Shown: one piece after another, positions 9,576-19,900 of the stretch
How positions within the stretch are numbered: the stretch's first letter is position 1
How the letters are laid out: every line of letters starts with the position of its first letter
Origin: G963665085 sp963665085
Lineage (GTDB): Bacteria > Bacteroidota > Bacteroidia > Bacteroidales > JAAAOM01
Reading direction: 5' to 3'
NCBI GenBank assembly: GCA_963665085.2
Contig: CAXXXS010000002.1
Coordinates: 1,426,001-1,490,000 of the forward strand
DNA: 64,000 nt
The notes under the pieces: generated by a model
Told to the model about the DNA's origin: nothing
Databases searched by the model: none
Seen by the model: only the letters and a program-made list of their open reading frames with translations
Translations under genes and position numbers: made by a program

Positions 9576-10658
9576 TTATTTGGGACGAATTATTAATGTA
9601 TTCTGATTTATTTCATAATATAAAGGTGTAGTAACACTAATTACTTCCATTACTCTTTCGATGGATTCATTATATACAAACTTACCTGTATACCTGTAAC
9701 TGTTTAACTTTTTATTGCTAGAATCAAACTTCACATCAACTCCAAACCACCTTTCCATTTTCAATGCTATTTCAACTAATGTCTCATCATTAAATATGAG
9801 TTTGTCATCTTTCCAGGATATTATTGGTTCTACCTCTGCTTCAATACTTTTCTTGGTTTGTAATTGATTAACTTCAATCTGTTTCCTTTCACCAGAAAAA
9901 GCGAGATCAACCAGGATCAAACTTTTCCCCTCTCTATCGAACGTAGCCTTTTCGTTAGGCTTTAACAACGTTTCCTGCAATCTCATAGTGCTTTTTGTTG
10001 GTAAAATCTTTACTGCCCCTTCTATTAAAGTTGTTTCGATAGTTTTATCGCCTTGATAGGCTTTAATATTAAATTTAGTTCCCAACACTTTAATTGTAAG
10101 CTCTGATGTTTTTACAAAAAATGGTCGTTCTTTATCTTTTGCAACTTCCAGATAAGCTTCACCTTCAAGTTCTACATCTCTTCTACCAGTAGCAAACTGT
10201 GAGGGATATCTTAAAACTGAGTTTCCATTTAGCCAAATCTTTGTGCTATCGCTAAGGGTTATCTGACTTTTTTGTCCTTTAGGAACAATAATCTCATTAT
10301 AGGTAATTTGATTGTTGTCTGAATGGTAGATTATACTTTTATTCCCCAAAAAGAAAAATAAAAAAGAAAATCCTAAAAGAATTATCAAAGTTGCTGCTAT
10401 TCTAATAAAAGGTGATGAGAATATATTTTTTCTTCCAAATATTTTTTTGTTGAGGTTTAGTAAAGCTTCTTCTGTTTCGTCTTCTTTGGTAGTAAGATTA
10501 GCTTCTGCAGAATCCCAAATATCTCTTATCTCAAGCAATTCTTTAAAATTATTTTCATCCTCTTTTAGAAATTTCAACAACATAACCTCCTCTTCTTGAG
10601 TAAGTTTACCGTCAAAAAACCTAACTAACAAATCCTGAAATAATTCTTTTTCTTTCAT
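9576..10658 (-). CDS. FecR-family anti-sigma factor (PUL1)
   Basis: An inner-membrane anti-sigma factor of 360 residues. The cytoplasmic N-terminal part binds the sigma factor and contains a helical ZAS-like region (LVRFFDGKLTQEEEVMLLKF). One membrane span lies at about residues 82-106 (IRIAATLIILLGFSFLFF). The periplasmic FecR domain includes the hallmark ILSDSTKIWLNGNSVLRYP-like segment, RDVELEGEAYLEV and VLGTKFNIKAY. The C-terminal DUF4974-like domain (ERWFGVDVKFDSS) contacts the STN domain of SusC1. It lies 108 bp downstream of its sigma gene. Family assignment is secure; the pairing with SusC1 rests on synteny. Confidence 0.95.
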   Translation of the reverse strand: MKEKELFQDLLVRFFDGKLTQEEEVMLLKFLKEDENNFKELLEIRDIWDSAEANLTTKEDETEEALLNLNKKIFGRKNIFSSPFIRIAATLIILLGFSFLFFFLGNKSIIYHSDNNQITYNEIIVPKGQKSQITLSDSTKIWLNGNSVLRYPSQFATGRRDVELEGEAYLEVAKDKERPFFVKTSELTIKVLGTKFNIKAYQGDKTIETTLIEGAVKILPTKSTMRLQETLLKPNEKATFDREGKSLILVDLAFSGERKQIEVNQLQTKKSIEAEVEPIISWKDDKLIFNDETLVEIALKMERWFGVDVKFDSSNKKLNSYRYTGKFVYNESIERVMEVISVTTPLYYEINQNTLIIRPK

Positions 10659-10766
10659 TTAATAATGCCCTTCAATTAGTATGACAACAAAAATTTATTT
10701 TACCCACCCCTGGTAGTAGAAAAAAATGTAAAATATTTTTTATGGATAAATTCAAAAACAAATAAA

Positions 10767-11324
10767 CTAGAGTAGAGAACTTAAATATTCTTTTAAATAA
10801 TCTCGCAATGTATACAGCGCTTTTGACACATGCTTCTCAACAACTTTAATACTTATATCAAGAAATTCTGCTATTTCCCTGTTCTTTAATCCAAACTTGC
10901 GACTTAAAATAATAACCCTTCGTTGTTGTTCCGGGAGTTTATCAATTGCTTGCTTAATATCTTTACTTATCTCACTCCGTATTAAGCTCTTTTTTTTGTA
11001 AATAACATGTTCGTAGTAGTATTCTTTTAAGTTATCAGCTTCTTCTTTCTCGGATATATCCGTTATTTGAACTTTCTTAGTTTTCTTAAGATAGTTAAGA
11101 CATTGATTGTATACCGCAGTAAACAGGTAGGATTTTAATGAGGTTGTAATAATTATTTTTTTACGGGTCTTCCATAAATTCACAAAAACATCCTGTACTA
11201 TATCTTCTGCCGCATCCGTTTCAATAACAAAACGCTTAGCATAAAGTTTCAATACCTTATGGTAAAGCTTGAATAGCTCTTCAAAAGCCTGTTTATTTTC
11301 AAGAAAATGTATATCCGAACTCAT
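10767..11324 (-). CDS. ECF sigma factor, FecI-like (PUL1)
   Basis: An extracytoplasmic-function sigma-70 factor of 185 residues. Region 2 is visible as AAEDIVQDVFVNLWKTRKKI, followed by SLKSYLFTAVYNQCLNYLKK. Region 4 is a helix-turn-helix (LPEQQRRVIILSRKFGLKNREIAEFLDISIKVVEKHVSKAL). It is first in the order sigma, anti-sigma, susC, susD and is expected to activate the PUL1 promoter when released by FecR. The 216-bp leader up to the neighbouring membrane-protein gene shows no certain promoter. Confidence 0.95.
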   Translation of the reverse strand: MSSDIHFLENKQAFEELFKLYHKVLKLYAKRFVIETDAAEDIVQDVFVNLWKTRKKIIITTSLKSYLFTAVYNQCLNYLKKTKKVQITDISEKEEADNLKEYYYEHVIYKKKSLIRSEISKDIKQAIDKLPEQQRRVIILSRKFGLKNREIAEFLDISIKVVEKHVSKALYTLRDYLKEYLSSLL

Positions 11325-11540
11325 TTTGTAGCCTGAATACAGATTTTAAAACCAACAATAAATCATCCGACATTCTTCTGAATATCAGATGATTTATTAC
11401 AAAAAACTGTATTTAATTTATTTTTAAGGCGTGAAATATACGAATTCCTAATTATTGGCTAATAACAAAATCAGAAGTTTTTCAACAGTTTTTTATTACT
11501 TAATACACACTTAACGCAAATTGATTTAGATTTAATCTTT

Positions 11541-12074
11541 CTATGAATTCATCTCTTTTATCAAGCCAATCACATTATCTCTCAACGGCTTGTATTTTTT
11601 TCGCCAAACCAGAAAACCAATAAATATTGCAAAAAGAACAGCTCCAAGAAAAGAAATCTGAGTCCTTATAAGCTCAAATCCTAATGATGAATTAAAGGAT
11701 AAACTAATATCCATTAATATTACGGCCAATAATACCCATTTACCTTTAAGTCGAAATGGCTTATATCTATCTGCAGCTTTTTTTAACATCTCAAGCGTTG
11801 GTAATGAATAATCAACACTGTTATATTCTTTGTGATAAAATCGAAATATCAAAGCAAATATTAAAATAGATGAAAACATACACAGACTTGTAACAACATA
11901 TTCAGGTTGAAAATCCTCAATCAGATTCATAATAGCAAGAACGAGATAAACCGGAGCTAAAATCCAATACATTATTTGAAACCTTTTACTAAGTGCAGCA
12001 TACTTTTTATCTTCATTTTTAAGAGAATCAACTAAACTTGAGATATTTATATTATTTATAGAATTCTTATTCAT
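11541..12074 (-). CDS. Small multi-pass membrane protein paired with a sigma factor gene
   Basis: A 177-residue protein I cannot assign to a named family. A cytoplasmic N-terminal helix (SSLVDSLKNEDKKYAALSKR) is followed by four predicted membrane segments: MYWILAPVYLVLAIMNLI, VVTSLCMFSSILIFALIF, WVLLAVILMDISLSF and ISFLGAVLFAIFIGFLVW. The C-terminus is short and charged. Its ATG overlaps the end of the sigma-factor frame by 8 bp, so the two are translationally coupled. By position it may be the membrane anti-sigma partner of that factor, unlike the FecR type seen elsewhere here. That function is inference. Upstream disruption of the sigma factor may leave it without a partner. Confidence 0.7.
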   Translation of the reverse strand: MNKNSINNINISSLVDSLKNEDKKYAALSKRFQIMYWILAPVYLVLAIMNLIEDFQPEYVVTSLCMFSSILIFALIFRFYHKEYNSVDYSLPTLEMLKKAADRYKPFRLKGKWVLLAVILMDISLSFNSSLGFELIRTQISFLGAVLFAIFIGFLVWRKKYKPLRDNVIGLIKEMNS

Positions 12075-12584
12075 GGCTTTTGCTTGTTAAATTTGTTTTT
12101 AATTGTTTTTTAATTCGATGGATTTTTACTTTTACATTGGGCTCTGTTATCCCAATTACATCAGCAATTTCCTTCATTGTCAGACCTTCCAGCATTAATG
12201 AAACCAAAGCTTTATCAATTACAGAAAGTAGGTTCAATTCATTTTGCAACGTATCTAACTGTTCTTCCTGAATTTTCTTTTGTTCAAGATTCTCATCGTC
12301 TGACACTAATGCTCCCAAATTCTGAGTATCTTCATTCACACTAAATTTCAGGTTTTTATACGCCCTGCCATTATAAGTAAGAGAAGTATTAACTGCCACA
12401 CGGTAAATCCATGTGCTTATAGCAGAATCTCCACGAAAATTCTCCAGACTTTTCCAGATATTGACTAGTATTTCCTGGAACATATCTTTCGATCGTCTTC
12501 ATTTGAGTTGTAATAAGAACATATCCGCCTTATCATGTCCTGATTTTCTTCAACCAGTTGATTGAATTTTTCTTCTTTTTTCAA
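12067..12584 (-). pseudogene. Sigma-70 family factor with a one-base frameshift in region 2
   Basis: From 12483 the frame encodes most of an ECF sigma factor: MFQEILVNIWKSLENFRG (rest of region 2), then a region-4 helix-turn-helix (LTMKEIADVIGITEPNVKVK). The start of region 2 is missing. It is present just upstream in another frame: from a TTG at 12584 one reads KKEEKFNQLVEENQDMIRR, then ICSYYNSNEDDRK. The family expectation at the join is D-R-K-D-M-F-Q-E, and the DNA has AAG-ATATG where AAG-GATATG would keep the frame. One base therefore appears missing at about 12485-12488. The shortened 138-residue ORF lacks about 34 residues. It may be a true mutation or a sequencing error; no slippery site is visible. 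Confidence 0.75.
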
Positions 12585-12708
12585 ACTTTTTTGAATTTTT
12601 ATTTACTAGTTAGTACAAAGAAAAATGAATAGTTACATTTTCTGTGTTACTTTTTAGTCTAAAAATCTACAAAAAGCGACATTCACCCATAAAAGACTGA
12701 AAATGAAC

Positions 12709-12733
12709 TACCCCGCCACAAGCGGACGGGGTA
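12709..12733. repeat. GC-rich palindromic hairpin
   Basis: TACCCCG (12709-12715) pairs with CGGGGTA (12727-12733), and two further pairs form inside with a bulge. The GC content is far above the surrounding AT-rich DNA. It lies between the GH16 stop and the frameshifted sigma gene. Neither side has a clear T-tract, so it looks more like an intergenic palindromic repeat unit than a canonical terminator. The rest of 12585-12841 holds nothing recognisable. Confidence 0.5.
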
Positions 12734-12841
12734 TCAAAAAGGCATAAATATTTTGTTATATCGCTCCAAGGAGCAAGGCATTAAACTATTGAGATTAAAA
12801 CAAATTAACAAAACACTATTTTTCTTATATCTCATTCAACA

Positions 12842-13735
12842 TTATTCCTCTTTCTTGTATAAAGCAACATAATCGATAATAAAATAATTTGGCCAATTAG
12901 AATCATTATCTGGTGAAGCTTCTTTTTGCCCGTTATTTAAAACAATATACATAGCCTCATTAGGCCAATCTGGGATATCTGTACTTGGCAAGGTACGAAC
13001 AATTTCTCCATCAATATACCACCGTGCATGATTTGAACACCATTGAAACCCATAAATATGCCAGGATTCACTATCGTAAATCTCATCAAAATCTTGAATA
13101 AAATAAGAACTCCACATGGTGTTTGGATATTCTCCGTAACATAAATGGCATCCCATCAAGTCTTCACCATCTTCTTCGGAATTATAGCCAAAATATTCCC
13201 ACATATCCCATTCAGGTCCCCATACAAGGTCTTCGGCAATTAACCATGCAGCAGGCCATACTTTATCTCCCGAGGGAAATTTTGCTCGAATCTCTAAGTA
13301 ACCTTTATTAAAAGAGACACGATGCATCGACATTACCCAACCACTTGTATAATTGTAAGTCCCTTCAGGATTTGTTCCTTGGTATAAACGTTTTTGATTT
13401 CTTAATACTAAACAACTATCCTCAATGTATGTATCTTCTTCGGTTATATAACCTGCATAGTTTGTGTTTAACAAATAGTCACCTGTTGCTCCTGGAACCA
13501 AATCGCCAGTTTCTGGATCTCTTAAAGATGCAACCACCCAGTTACTTGTATCAATTGAACTACCATAAAAATTATCTTCCCATATTTTCGTATATCCTTC
13601 AGGAATATATCCTTTATTTTCAGAATCTTTACCTGGTGCTTCTTCAACACCAGCATCATTTAGCTCTACCTTTTCATCTGATGAACAAGAATTTACAAAG
13701 ACAAGAATAAATAAATAGGTGGTTACTTTTTTCAT
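12842..13735 (-). CDS. GH16-family endo-beta-glycanase lipoprotein (PUL2)
   Basis: A glycoside hydrolase of the concanavalin-like beta-jelly-roll fold that cleaves internal beta-1,3/1,4 linkages in glucans or galactans. The lipoprotein signal ends at the VNSCSSDE lipobox. The catalytic signature is E175-W-D177-M-W-E180 within GPEWDMWEYFG, matching the GH16 E-x-D-x-x-E pattern (nucleophile, stabilising Asp, acid/base). Flanking family features are FPSGDKVWPAAWLIAE and ARWYIDGEIVRT. The frame is open from 13747, but ATG 13735 (MKKVTTYLFILVFVNSC) gives the natural signal peptide and avoids overlap with the upstream stop. It starts 11 bp past the beta-helix gene, so the two are in one operon. Laminarin, lichenin and agar-type substrates cannot be separated from sequence alone. 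Confidence 0.9.
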   Translation of the reverse strand: MKKVTTYLFILVFVNSCSSDEKVELNDAGVEEAPGKDSENKGYIPEGYTKIWEDNFYGSSIDTSNWVVASLRDPETGDLVPGATGDYLLNTNYAGYITEEDTYIEDSCLVLRNQKRLYQGTNPEGTYNYTSGWVMSMHRVSFNKGYLEIRAKFPSGDKVWPAAWLIAEDLVWGPEWDMWEYFGYNSEEDGEDLMGCHLCYGEYPNTMWSSYFIQDFDEIYDSESWHIYGFQWCSNHARWYIDGEIVRTLPSTDIPDWPNEAMYIVLNNGQKEASPDNDSNWPNYFIIDYVALYKKEE

Positions 13736-13746
13736 GATTAAAAACA

Positions 13747-15201
13747 TTAGAAAGAATTTTTCTTTTCAAGAAAGTCTTTCAATTTACCATACCCCTCTTT
13801 TTGATAACCACTTGAATTACAAGCTAAACTATCAACAAACTTAATTATTTCAGCATGAGTATTCAGGCATGAATAGACTTTATTGTTATTAATCTGGGTA
13901 TTTTGAGCTTTTTCCAAAGTTGAGTACGCATCAGGCGATTGAAAAAAATGATTATTTTGAATAGTTGTGTTCTTTGGCCATGCATTTCCCCAATTTGCCA
14001 TGTGGATCATTTCGGATGGTATGTTTTGATTGTCTCTTTTTGGCAATACAATTATATTATTAGCAATCAGACTATTTTCAACCGGTCCAGTAATATGAAA
14101 AACAGGAGAAAACCAACCTTCCCTTTTGGTTGGATAAGGCCTTATACCATCATTAATACTAAGATTATATTCTATTACACTATTGGTTGTCCCTGAGTTA
14201 AAAGGATGCCCCAAACTATTTCCATCATTGCAGACCAATAAAAAACCACCATAATTATTGTGGCTCAAATTAAAACGAATAATAGTCCCGTTACAATTAT
14301 AGTCAGAATCAAACCCCTGTCCATCCCACTTTGAACAATGTCCGCTTACTTCATTGAATTGAATAACTGTATAATCGCAGCTCCAGGGCCAAATACCTGC
14401 TGCAGCTTCTTCATGAGAAAGAATATCCGTCCCTTCTCTCATTGTATTGTATTCGATTAAAGCGCTGTCACATCCAATAGGGACTATACCATCGCCTGGA
14501 ATTCGTTCAAGAAGGTTATTTCGTATTACCACCTTCTTACTAGGGTACCATCTATCTCTTGCTGCATTTCCATTAGAAATAATTCCGTTTCTTTCACAAT
14601 CATGGATATAACAGTTTTCAATTAAAAGCCCGACAAAACAGGAAGGAATACTATCGCCTTCATTTTGCCAAAGAATTGCGCTTCCTCCCCCCTCAGATTT
14701 TACTAAGCTTCCGTTCACATGATGAACTTCGAGATTGTTTAAAATAATGTGATGGATGTCTCCAAAATCATATGCTTGAATCAAAACACCTGTCCGTCCG
14801 GCTTCTCGTTTATCGCCTGTATTGGTAATTTCAAGATTACTAAGCTGATAATACTCTATATTTTTTAATAAAACTGTATATTGCTTTTGTCCTCCTCCTT
14901 GTATAATAGGCTTTTCTCCAGTCCCATAATTACTAACCTGAATAATATTATTTTTTGAACCACTCCCGTGAAGCTCCATTGTTCCGGTATAGGATGTTCC
15001 TGACTTAAACAATAATTTATCGCCTGGAAGAAATTTTTGTTGGTTTACAATTTCTAGAGAAGCCCATGCTTTTTTAGGTGATAAACCGTTGTTATTATCG
15101 TTCCCTGTTAATGAATCTACATAAAAAGTTCGCCCCTCTGTATTATTCTGACAGGCAAAAAAAGTAGATGACAGGGATAATATTATTAATAATCTATACA
15201 T
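13747..15201 (-). CDS. Right-handed parallel beta-helix lipoprotein, polysaccharide lyase-like (PUL2)
   Basis: A 484-residue secreted lipoprotein (signal MYRLLIILSLSSTFFACQNN). The N-terminal cap FYVDSLTGNDNNNGLSP is the usual opening of bacterial beta-helix enzymes (DUF1565-like). It is followed by repeated helix turns such as VLLKNIEYYQLSNLEITNTG, LLIENCYIHDCERNGIISN, VVIRNNLLERIPGDGIVPIG and VIEYNLSINDG. Such folds occur in pectate lyases, alginate or chondroitin lyases and some glycosidases; I see no family-specific catalytic motif that decides between them. It shares an operon with the GH16 and probably trims the same polymer or its side chains. A hairpin separates it from susD2. Confidence 0.85.
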   Translation of the reverse strand: MYRLLIILSLSSTFFACQNNTEGRTFYVDSLTGNDNNNGLSPKKAWASLEIVNQQKFLPGDKLLFKSGTSYTGTMELHGSGSKNNIIQVSNYGTGEKPIIQGGGQKQYTVLLKNIEYYQLSNLEITNTGDKREAGRTGVLIQAYDFGDIHHIILNNLEVHHVNGSLVKSEGGGSAILWQNEGDSIPSCFVGLLIENCYIHDCERNGIISNGNAARDRWYPSKKVVIRNNLLERIPGDGIVPIGCDSALIEYNTMREGTDILSHEEAAAGIWPWSCDYTVIQFNEVSGHCSKWDGQGFDSDYNCNGTIIRFNLSHNNYGGFLLVCNDGNSLGHPFNSGTTNSVIEYNLSINDGIRPYPTKREGWFSPVFHITGPVENSLIANNIIVLPKRDNQNIPSEMIHMANWGNAWPKNTTIQNNHFFQSPDAYSTLEKAQNTQINNNKVYSCLNTHAEIIKFVDSLACNSSGYQKEGYGKLKDFLEKKNSF

Positions 15202-15256
15202 TTTAATATGTTTTTACAATTTTACTACGTATGGTTAAATGTCTTTAACATATAAG

Positions 15257-15278
15257 AAGAGGCTACAAAAAGCCTCTT
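15257..15278 (-). terminator. Hairpin between susD2 and the beta-helix gene
   Basis: A perfect 8-bp stem, AAGAGGCT (15257-15264) with AGCCTCTT (15271-15278), lies about 40 bp past the SusD2 stop. The minus-strand RNA lacks a long U-run after the stem, so it may attenuate transcription or stabilise the susCD transcript rather than fully stop it. Confidence 0.45.
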
Positions 15279-15319
15279 AGTTTGTTTATAAAAAATCATG
15301 GATAATATTTCACAGGTTA

Positions 15320-16909
15320 TTACCACAATTCATTTTGTTCTATTTCTGAATTCGAGTCCACTTCATCCTGAGGGATTGGCCATACATAATCCTGTTCTCC
15401 GCGGGAAATACGCTGTTCATAATTAAATCCATATTTTTTAGCTTCTGCATTTATTCGTTCAACCGAATTAGACCATAATTCCCAACGGTAAAGATCGAAC
15501 ATTCTAAATCCTTCGAAACCTAATTCCACTCTACGTTCGTGGCGTATCAAATCCAGCAAATCGTCTGCCGAAAGCGAAGCTCCTTCTACATCTTCTACAT
15601 CAGGCATTCCAACGCGACTTCTCACCTGGTTTACTAGTGATGTTACTTTGGAATAACTATACGTCCCACTTTCTACCAATGCTTCAGCCAATGACAACAA
15701 TACTTCAGGATATCGACAGATATAAAAATCCTGACCACTATCCCAACTGTTAGAAACATTTGTTGGATCAAAATATTTTCTAACATAAACAGTTGAATAA
15801 GATGCTGTAGCACCCCCATAAATATCACCTGTCTCGCTCCAGGATAAACCATTCCAATCCATTCCCGGCACCCAAAGAGTCGCTTTCAGGCGAGGATCCC
15901 TGTTGAGATAACGGGCAGAATCTGGGCTCGTTGTTGTATTTATTTCATCATTTCCAAGGTATAAAGAAGACTCTGAGATAGGTAGACCGTCGGTACAATA
16001 AAAATCATCACTAAAATCCATTGTTCCGTTTATTGCTTCCAAAGGTGTATTCCAGTGAGCTCCGAACGTTGCTCCTTCTTCATTGCCCGGCCCTTCATAA
16101 CGTACTGATAAGATAATCTCGTTACTTTCCTCACCTGAAGTGGAAAAAAGTGCTGAATAATCATCATAAAGAGAATAAACCCCCAAGTCAACAATTTGTT
16201 GATAGGCATCAATTGCAGTAGCCCATTCTTCGTTATAAAGCGCTATTCGCCCAAGAATTGCCAATGCAGCACCTTGGGTCATCCGCCCCAAATCTGCCGT
16301 TGTTGGAAGGTCTTCATAAGCATTTTGTAGATCAGATATAACAGAAGCAACAATTTCGGCACGTGAAGTTACTCCAACATTTGCGGTTGAGATAGTTAAC
16401 GGTTCAGTCAGGTATGGAACATCATTATATGTCATTGTTAAATTGATGTACATCAAAGCACGTAAGGTTATAGCTTCTGCTTTATACAAAGCAATTGTTT
16501 CTTCATCCATATCGATATCATCAATGTAATAGATCAAAACATTGCATCGCTTAATGATCTCATAAATTGAACTCCAATAATCAGCTATTAACCACGAATT
16601 AGCAGATTGGGTTCCGTTGCAGATATCATAACCCGCCATCCAACCACTCCAGTTGAAATGCCCTCCATTATCGGTTAAAGCATCCATATTTAACTGTCCG
16701 CAAGAATAGGGATCCCCATTATAAAGATAATTGCTTTGCATTCCGTCATAGCAAGCGGCCAATGCACTCAGGGCATCAGACTCACTTTGCCAAAAGGTAG
16801 ATGCAGAAATTTCACTTAATGAATCTTTTTGTAAAAAGTCATCAGAACAAGCTGTAAAAATCAAAATTCCTAATAGGAAAAATATCTTATTGGTAGTTAT
16901 ATATTTCAT
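15320..16909 (-). CDS. SusD/RagB-family outer-membrane glycan-binding lipoprotein (PUL2)
   Basis: A 529-residue SusD homologue with a lipoprotein signal (LGILIFTACSDDFLQKD). It has the classic SusD opening (LSEISASTFWQSESDALSAL), the helical TPR-like core (AEAITLRALMYINLTMTY) and the C-terminal signature ICRYPEVLLSLAEALVESG, then IRHERRVELGFEGFRMFDLYRW and DYVWPIPQDEVDSNSEIEQN. It starts 18 bp after the susC2 stop, in the standard pair arrangement. It binds the PUL2 glycan at the surface; the GH16 neighbour suggests a beta-glucan or galactan, by inference. Confidence 0.96.
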   Translation of the reverse strand: MKYITTNKIFFLLGILIFTACSDDFLQKDSLSEISASTFWQSESDALSALAACYDGMQSNYLYNGDPYSCGQLNMDALTDNGGHFNWSGWMAGYDICNGTQSANSWLIADYWSSIYEIIKRCNVLIYYIDDIDMDEETIALYKAEAITLRALMYINLTMTYNDVPYLTEPLTISTANVGVTSRAEIVASVISDLQNAYEDLPTTADLGRMTQGAALAILGRIALYNEEWATAIDAYQQIVDLGVYSLYDDYSALFSTSGEESNEIILSVRYEGPGNEEGATFGAHWNTPLEAINGTMDFSDDFYCTDGLPISESSLYLGNDEINTTTSPDSARYLNRDPRLKATLWVPGMDWNGLSWSETGDIYGGATASYSTVYVRKYFDPTNVSNSWDSGQDFYICRYPEVLLSLAEALVESGTYSYSKVTSLVNQVRSRVGMPDVEDVEGASLSADDLLDLIRHERRVELGFEGFRMFDLYRWELWSNSVERINAEAKKYGFNYEQRISRGEQDYVWPIPQDEVDSNSEIEQNELW

Positions 16910-16927
16910 GATTTATTTCCCCTTATA

Positions 16928-19900
16928 TTAAAAGTTAATATTAATACCTAATGAATAAGATCGAGCATTAGGCAAGACATCGCTACGCTGATCGGTGCTA
17001 GATTTTTCAGGATCCCAATTTTCAAGACCTGTAAAAGTTAGAAGGTTATAAAAAGAGGCATAAATTCTAAAATTGTCAATTCCAAATTTCTCTATACTAT
17101 GTTTTAAAGTATAACCCAATTGAAGATTCTTAAGCCGTAGATATGAAGAATTTTCAAGCCAAAATGAGGAATAAGCCGAATTATAACTACCACTTCGAAT
17201 AACAGGCATTGAACCATTTGGATTATCAGGACTCCAACGGTCAAGCCAACGAGATGTCAAATTCGCCATTACAGCGTCAGACTCCCAGGTATACCGATAA
17301 AATCCTGCAACGCCTTGAAAAAACATACTCACATCAAAATTCTTCCAGGAAGCACCTAAATTAAAGGAATAAGAAAACTTAGGAAAAGGATTACCAATAA
17401 TCTGACGATCATCAGAGTCGATATTTCCGTCTTCATCAGTGTCTTCATATTTAATATCTCCTAATTCTGGTTCAAGCCCATTGACTGTCATCTCTAGTAA
17501 TTCTTCTTCTGTTCTATAAATCCCAACAGCCTTTAATCCATAATATGAAGCGATAGAATAACCGACCTGATTTATTGTATTTGTTCCGTAAGTTGCCTCA
17601 ACATCATCTCCCATTGAGATGATTTCATTTTCAACAGTAGATAAACTTGCACCAATATTCCAGTTCCAATCTCCACTGCGATCTCTATAGTTTGTACTAA
17701 TATCCCAACCACGGTTACGAACTTCTCCTACATTTTGATATGGGGCATCCAGTGCTCCTAAATAAATACCAGGCATAGTAACCTGCATTAATATATCGGA
17801 AGTTAATTTGTTATACCAATCAATTGTAAAAGAGAGTTTATTATCAAAAAATGACCAATCAATTCCCAAATCGAGCATACATGTAGTTTCCCACTTTATA
17901 TCTTCGTTAGCTACAGAGTTTTCAGCTATCCCAATATATTTGCTATCCCCGAAATAATAGTTATAATCAGAAGCCATTGTTGCAGTATAAGCATAGTTTC
18001 CAATTTCTTGATTTCCTAAAATTCCCCAGCTAGCTCTAATTTTCGCATAAAAATCTCGCGAAAAATCAGAAATAAATGGTTCGTTAGTAATAACCCATCC
18101 TCCAGAAAAAGAAGGAAAAACACCGTAACGGCTTCTCTTTGGCATACGCGAGGATCCATCAATCCTGGCATTTGCTTCAAATAAATATCTATCATCATAA
18201 TTATAAGTAACACGCCCAAAGAAAGATTGCAAACTATATTCTTCCGAGGTTCCACTTACACTAGGGTTTTCGGTTCCTGCATCTAATTCATACAAATAAT
18301 TTGTAGCAAAGTTCTCAATGTAGGAATTGGTCGTTCGGTATTTATACCCCACTAATGAATGCCCCAGTAATCCGCCCAGTGTATGCTTTCCAAAAACTCC
18401 ATTATATGTTAGGAGGTTTTCATTGGTCCACATATAATTCATCCAATCATACTCATTCAAACTATTATTTCCCCCATCGGAATATATTATATCACCTTCC
18501 TGATTATATTTATCTTGTCCGTTAGGAGTAAATGTTTTAATAGTGTTAGTAAAAAAAGAATAGGATAAGCTGGTTTTAAATTCCAATCCTTCAACAAGCT
18601 CAATAGAAGCATAAGTTTTCCCGTCTAATCTATAGTCTATATCATTTTTATATCCTGTATAAGCAGCCTGTACCGGATTTTTAAATACCGACTGTGAAAT
18701 AGAAGAGCCATCAACCTGCCCCCATTCTCCATTCAAATATTTTACAGGCACAGTTGGTCGAGCATACCATGAAAGATAGCGCATTATTGTTCCATCATCA
18801 CCACTTAAGTCTGTTGATCCTCCTTTAGATTCTGCTTTACTCCCTGCTAAATTCACCCCAAAAGTAAACCGTTTATAAAAGCTTTCTAGGTTTGAACGAA
18901 AATTTAATCGTTCCATATTGGTATTAAGCATGATACCATCCTGTTGAGAATATCCTGTTGAGACCATATATTTTGAGGTTTTTGAACCTCCAGAAACCGT
19001 TAAATGATATTTCTGTAATGGTGCTACTTGAAACATCTCATCGGCCCAATCTGTATCAGCAAAATAATCAGGATTCGACTTATCTTTTAAATCCTGAAGC
19101 ATATCTTCAGTATATACTTCATATTCTTGGGCTTCATTATACATTTTAGCCCATTCATAAGAATTAACATAATCTGGTAAAACTGTAGGCTCTTGCAAAG
19201 TATAACTCGCTGAAAAATTTATTGTAGGTTCTTTATCAACACTTCCTTTTTTTGTGTTAATTAAGACAACCCCATTAGCTGCACGAACACCATATATTGA
19301 AGCTGATGCAGCATCTTTAAGTACAGATATGGATTCAATCTCTTCTGCCGGGATACTGGCTATTTGAGAGACACTCCCTTCCATTCCATCAATAATAATC
19401 ATGGGATCATTCTCACCGAATGTACCAATACCGCGGATCCTTATTTCAGGATCATCATTTCCTAACTCAGCACCATTACTGGTAAGTACAACACCTGGCA
19501 AACGGCCTTGCAATAAAGTTGATGTATTTGAGACTGGAACGCTACTGATCTCTTCTGTCCGAATGGAAGCGACAGCACCAGTTAGATTTGCCTTTTTCAT
19601 TGTTCCGTACCCCACAACAACGACTTCATCAAGACTTGTGATGTCCTCAATTAACGTAATATCAATTATCGTTTGTCCACTAATACCCACATCTTCAGTA
19701 AGAAACCCCACAAATGAAAAACTTAACGTAGAACTCTCTTTTGATACTCTTATTGAATATTCCCCGTTGAGATCCGTTATCGCTCCATTTGTAGTTCCTT
19801 TCTCAACAATGTTTACCCCAGGCAAGGGTTTCCCCTCTGAATCTATTACTTTTCCCTTTATTATAATTTCTTGTTGCTGAACTCCGTTTGATATAGCATT

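Noticed and set aside
12067..12483. Intact short sigma factor starting at ATG 12483
   Set aside because: The missing region-2 residues are encoded just upstream in another frame, so a frameshift explains it better than a naturally short protein.
12709..12733. Rho-independent terminator for GH16
   Set aside because: The hairpin is strong but has no T-run on either side; it is recorded as a palindromic repeat instead.
19401..19880. 159-codon plus-strand ORF within susC2
   Set aside because: It lies opposite the conserved plug and regulatory domains of SusC2 and has no recognisable protein features.
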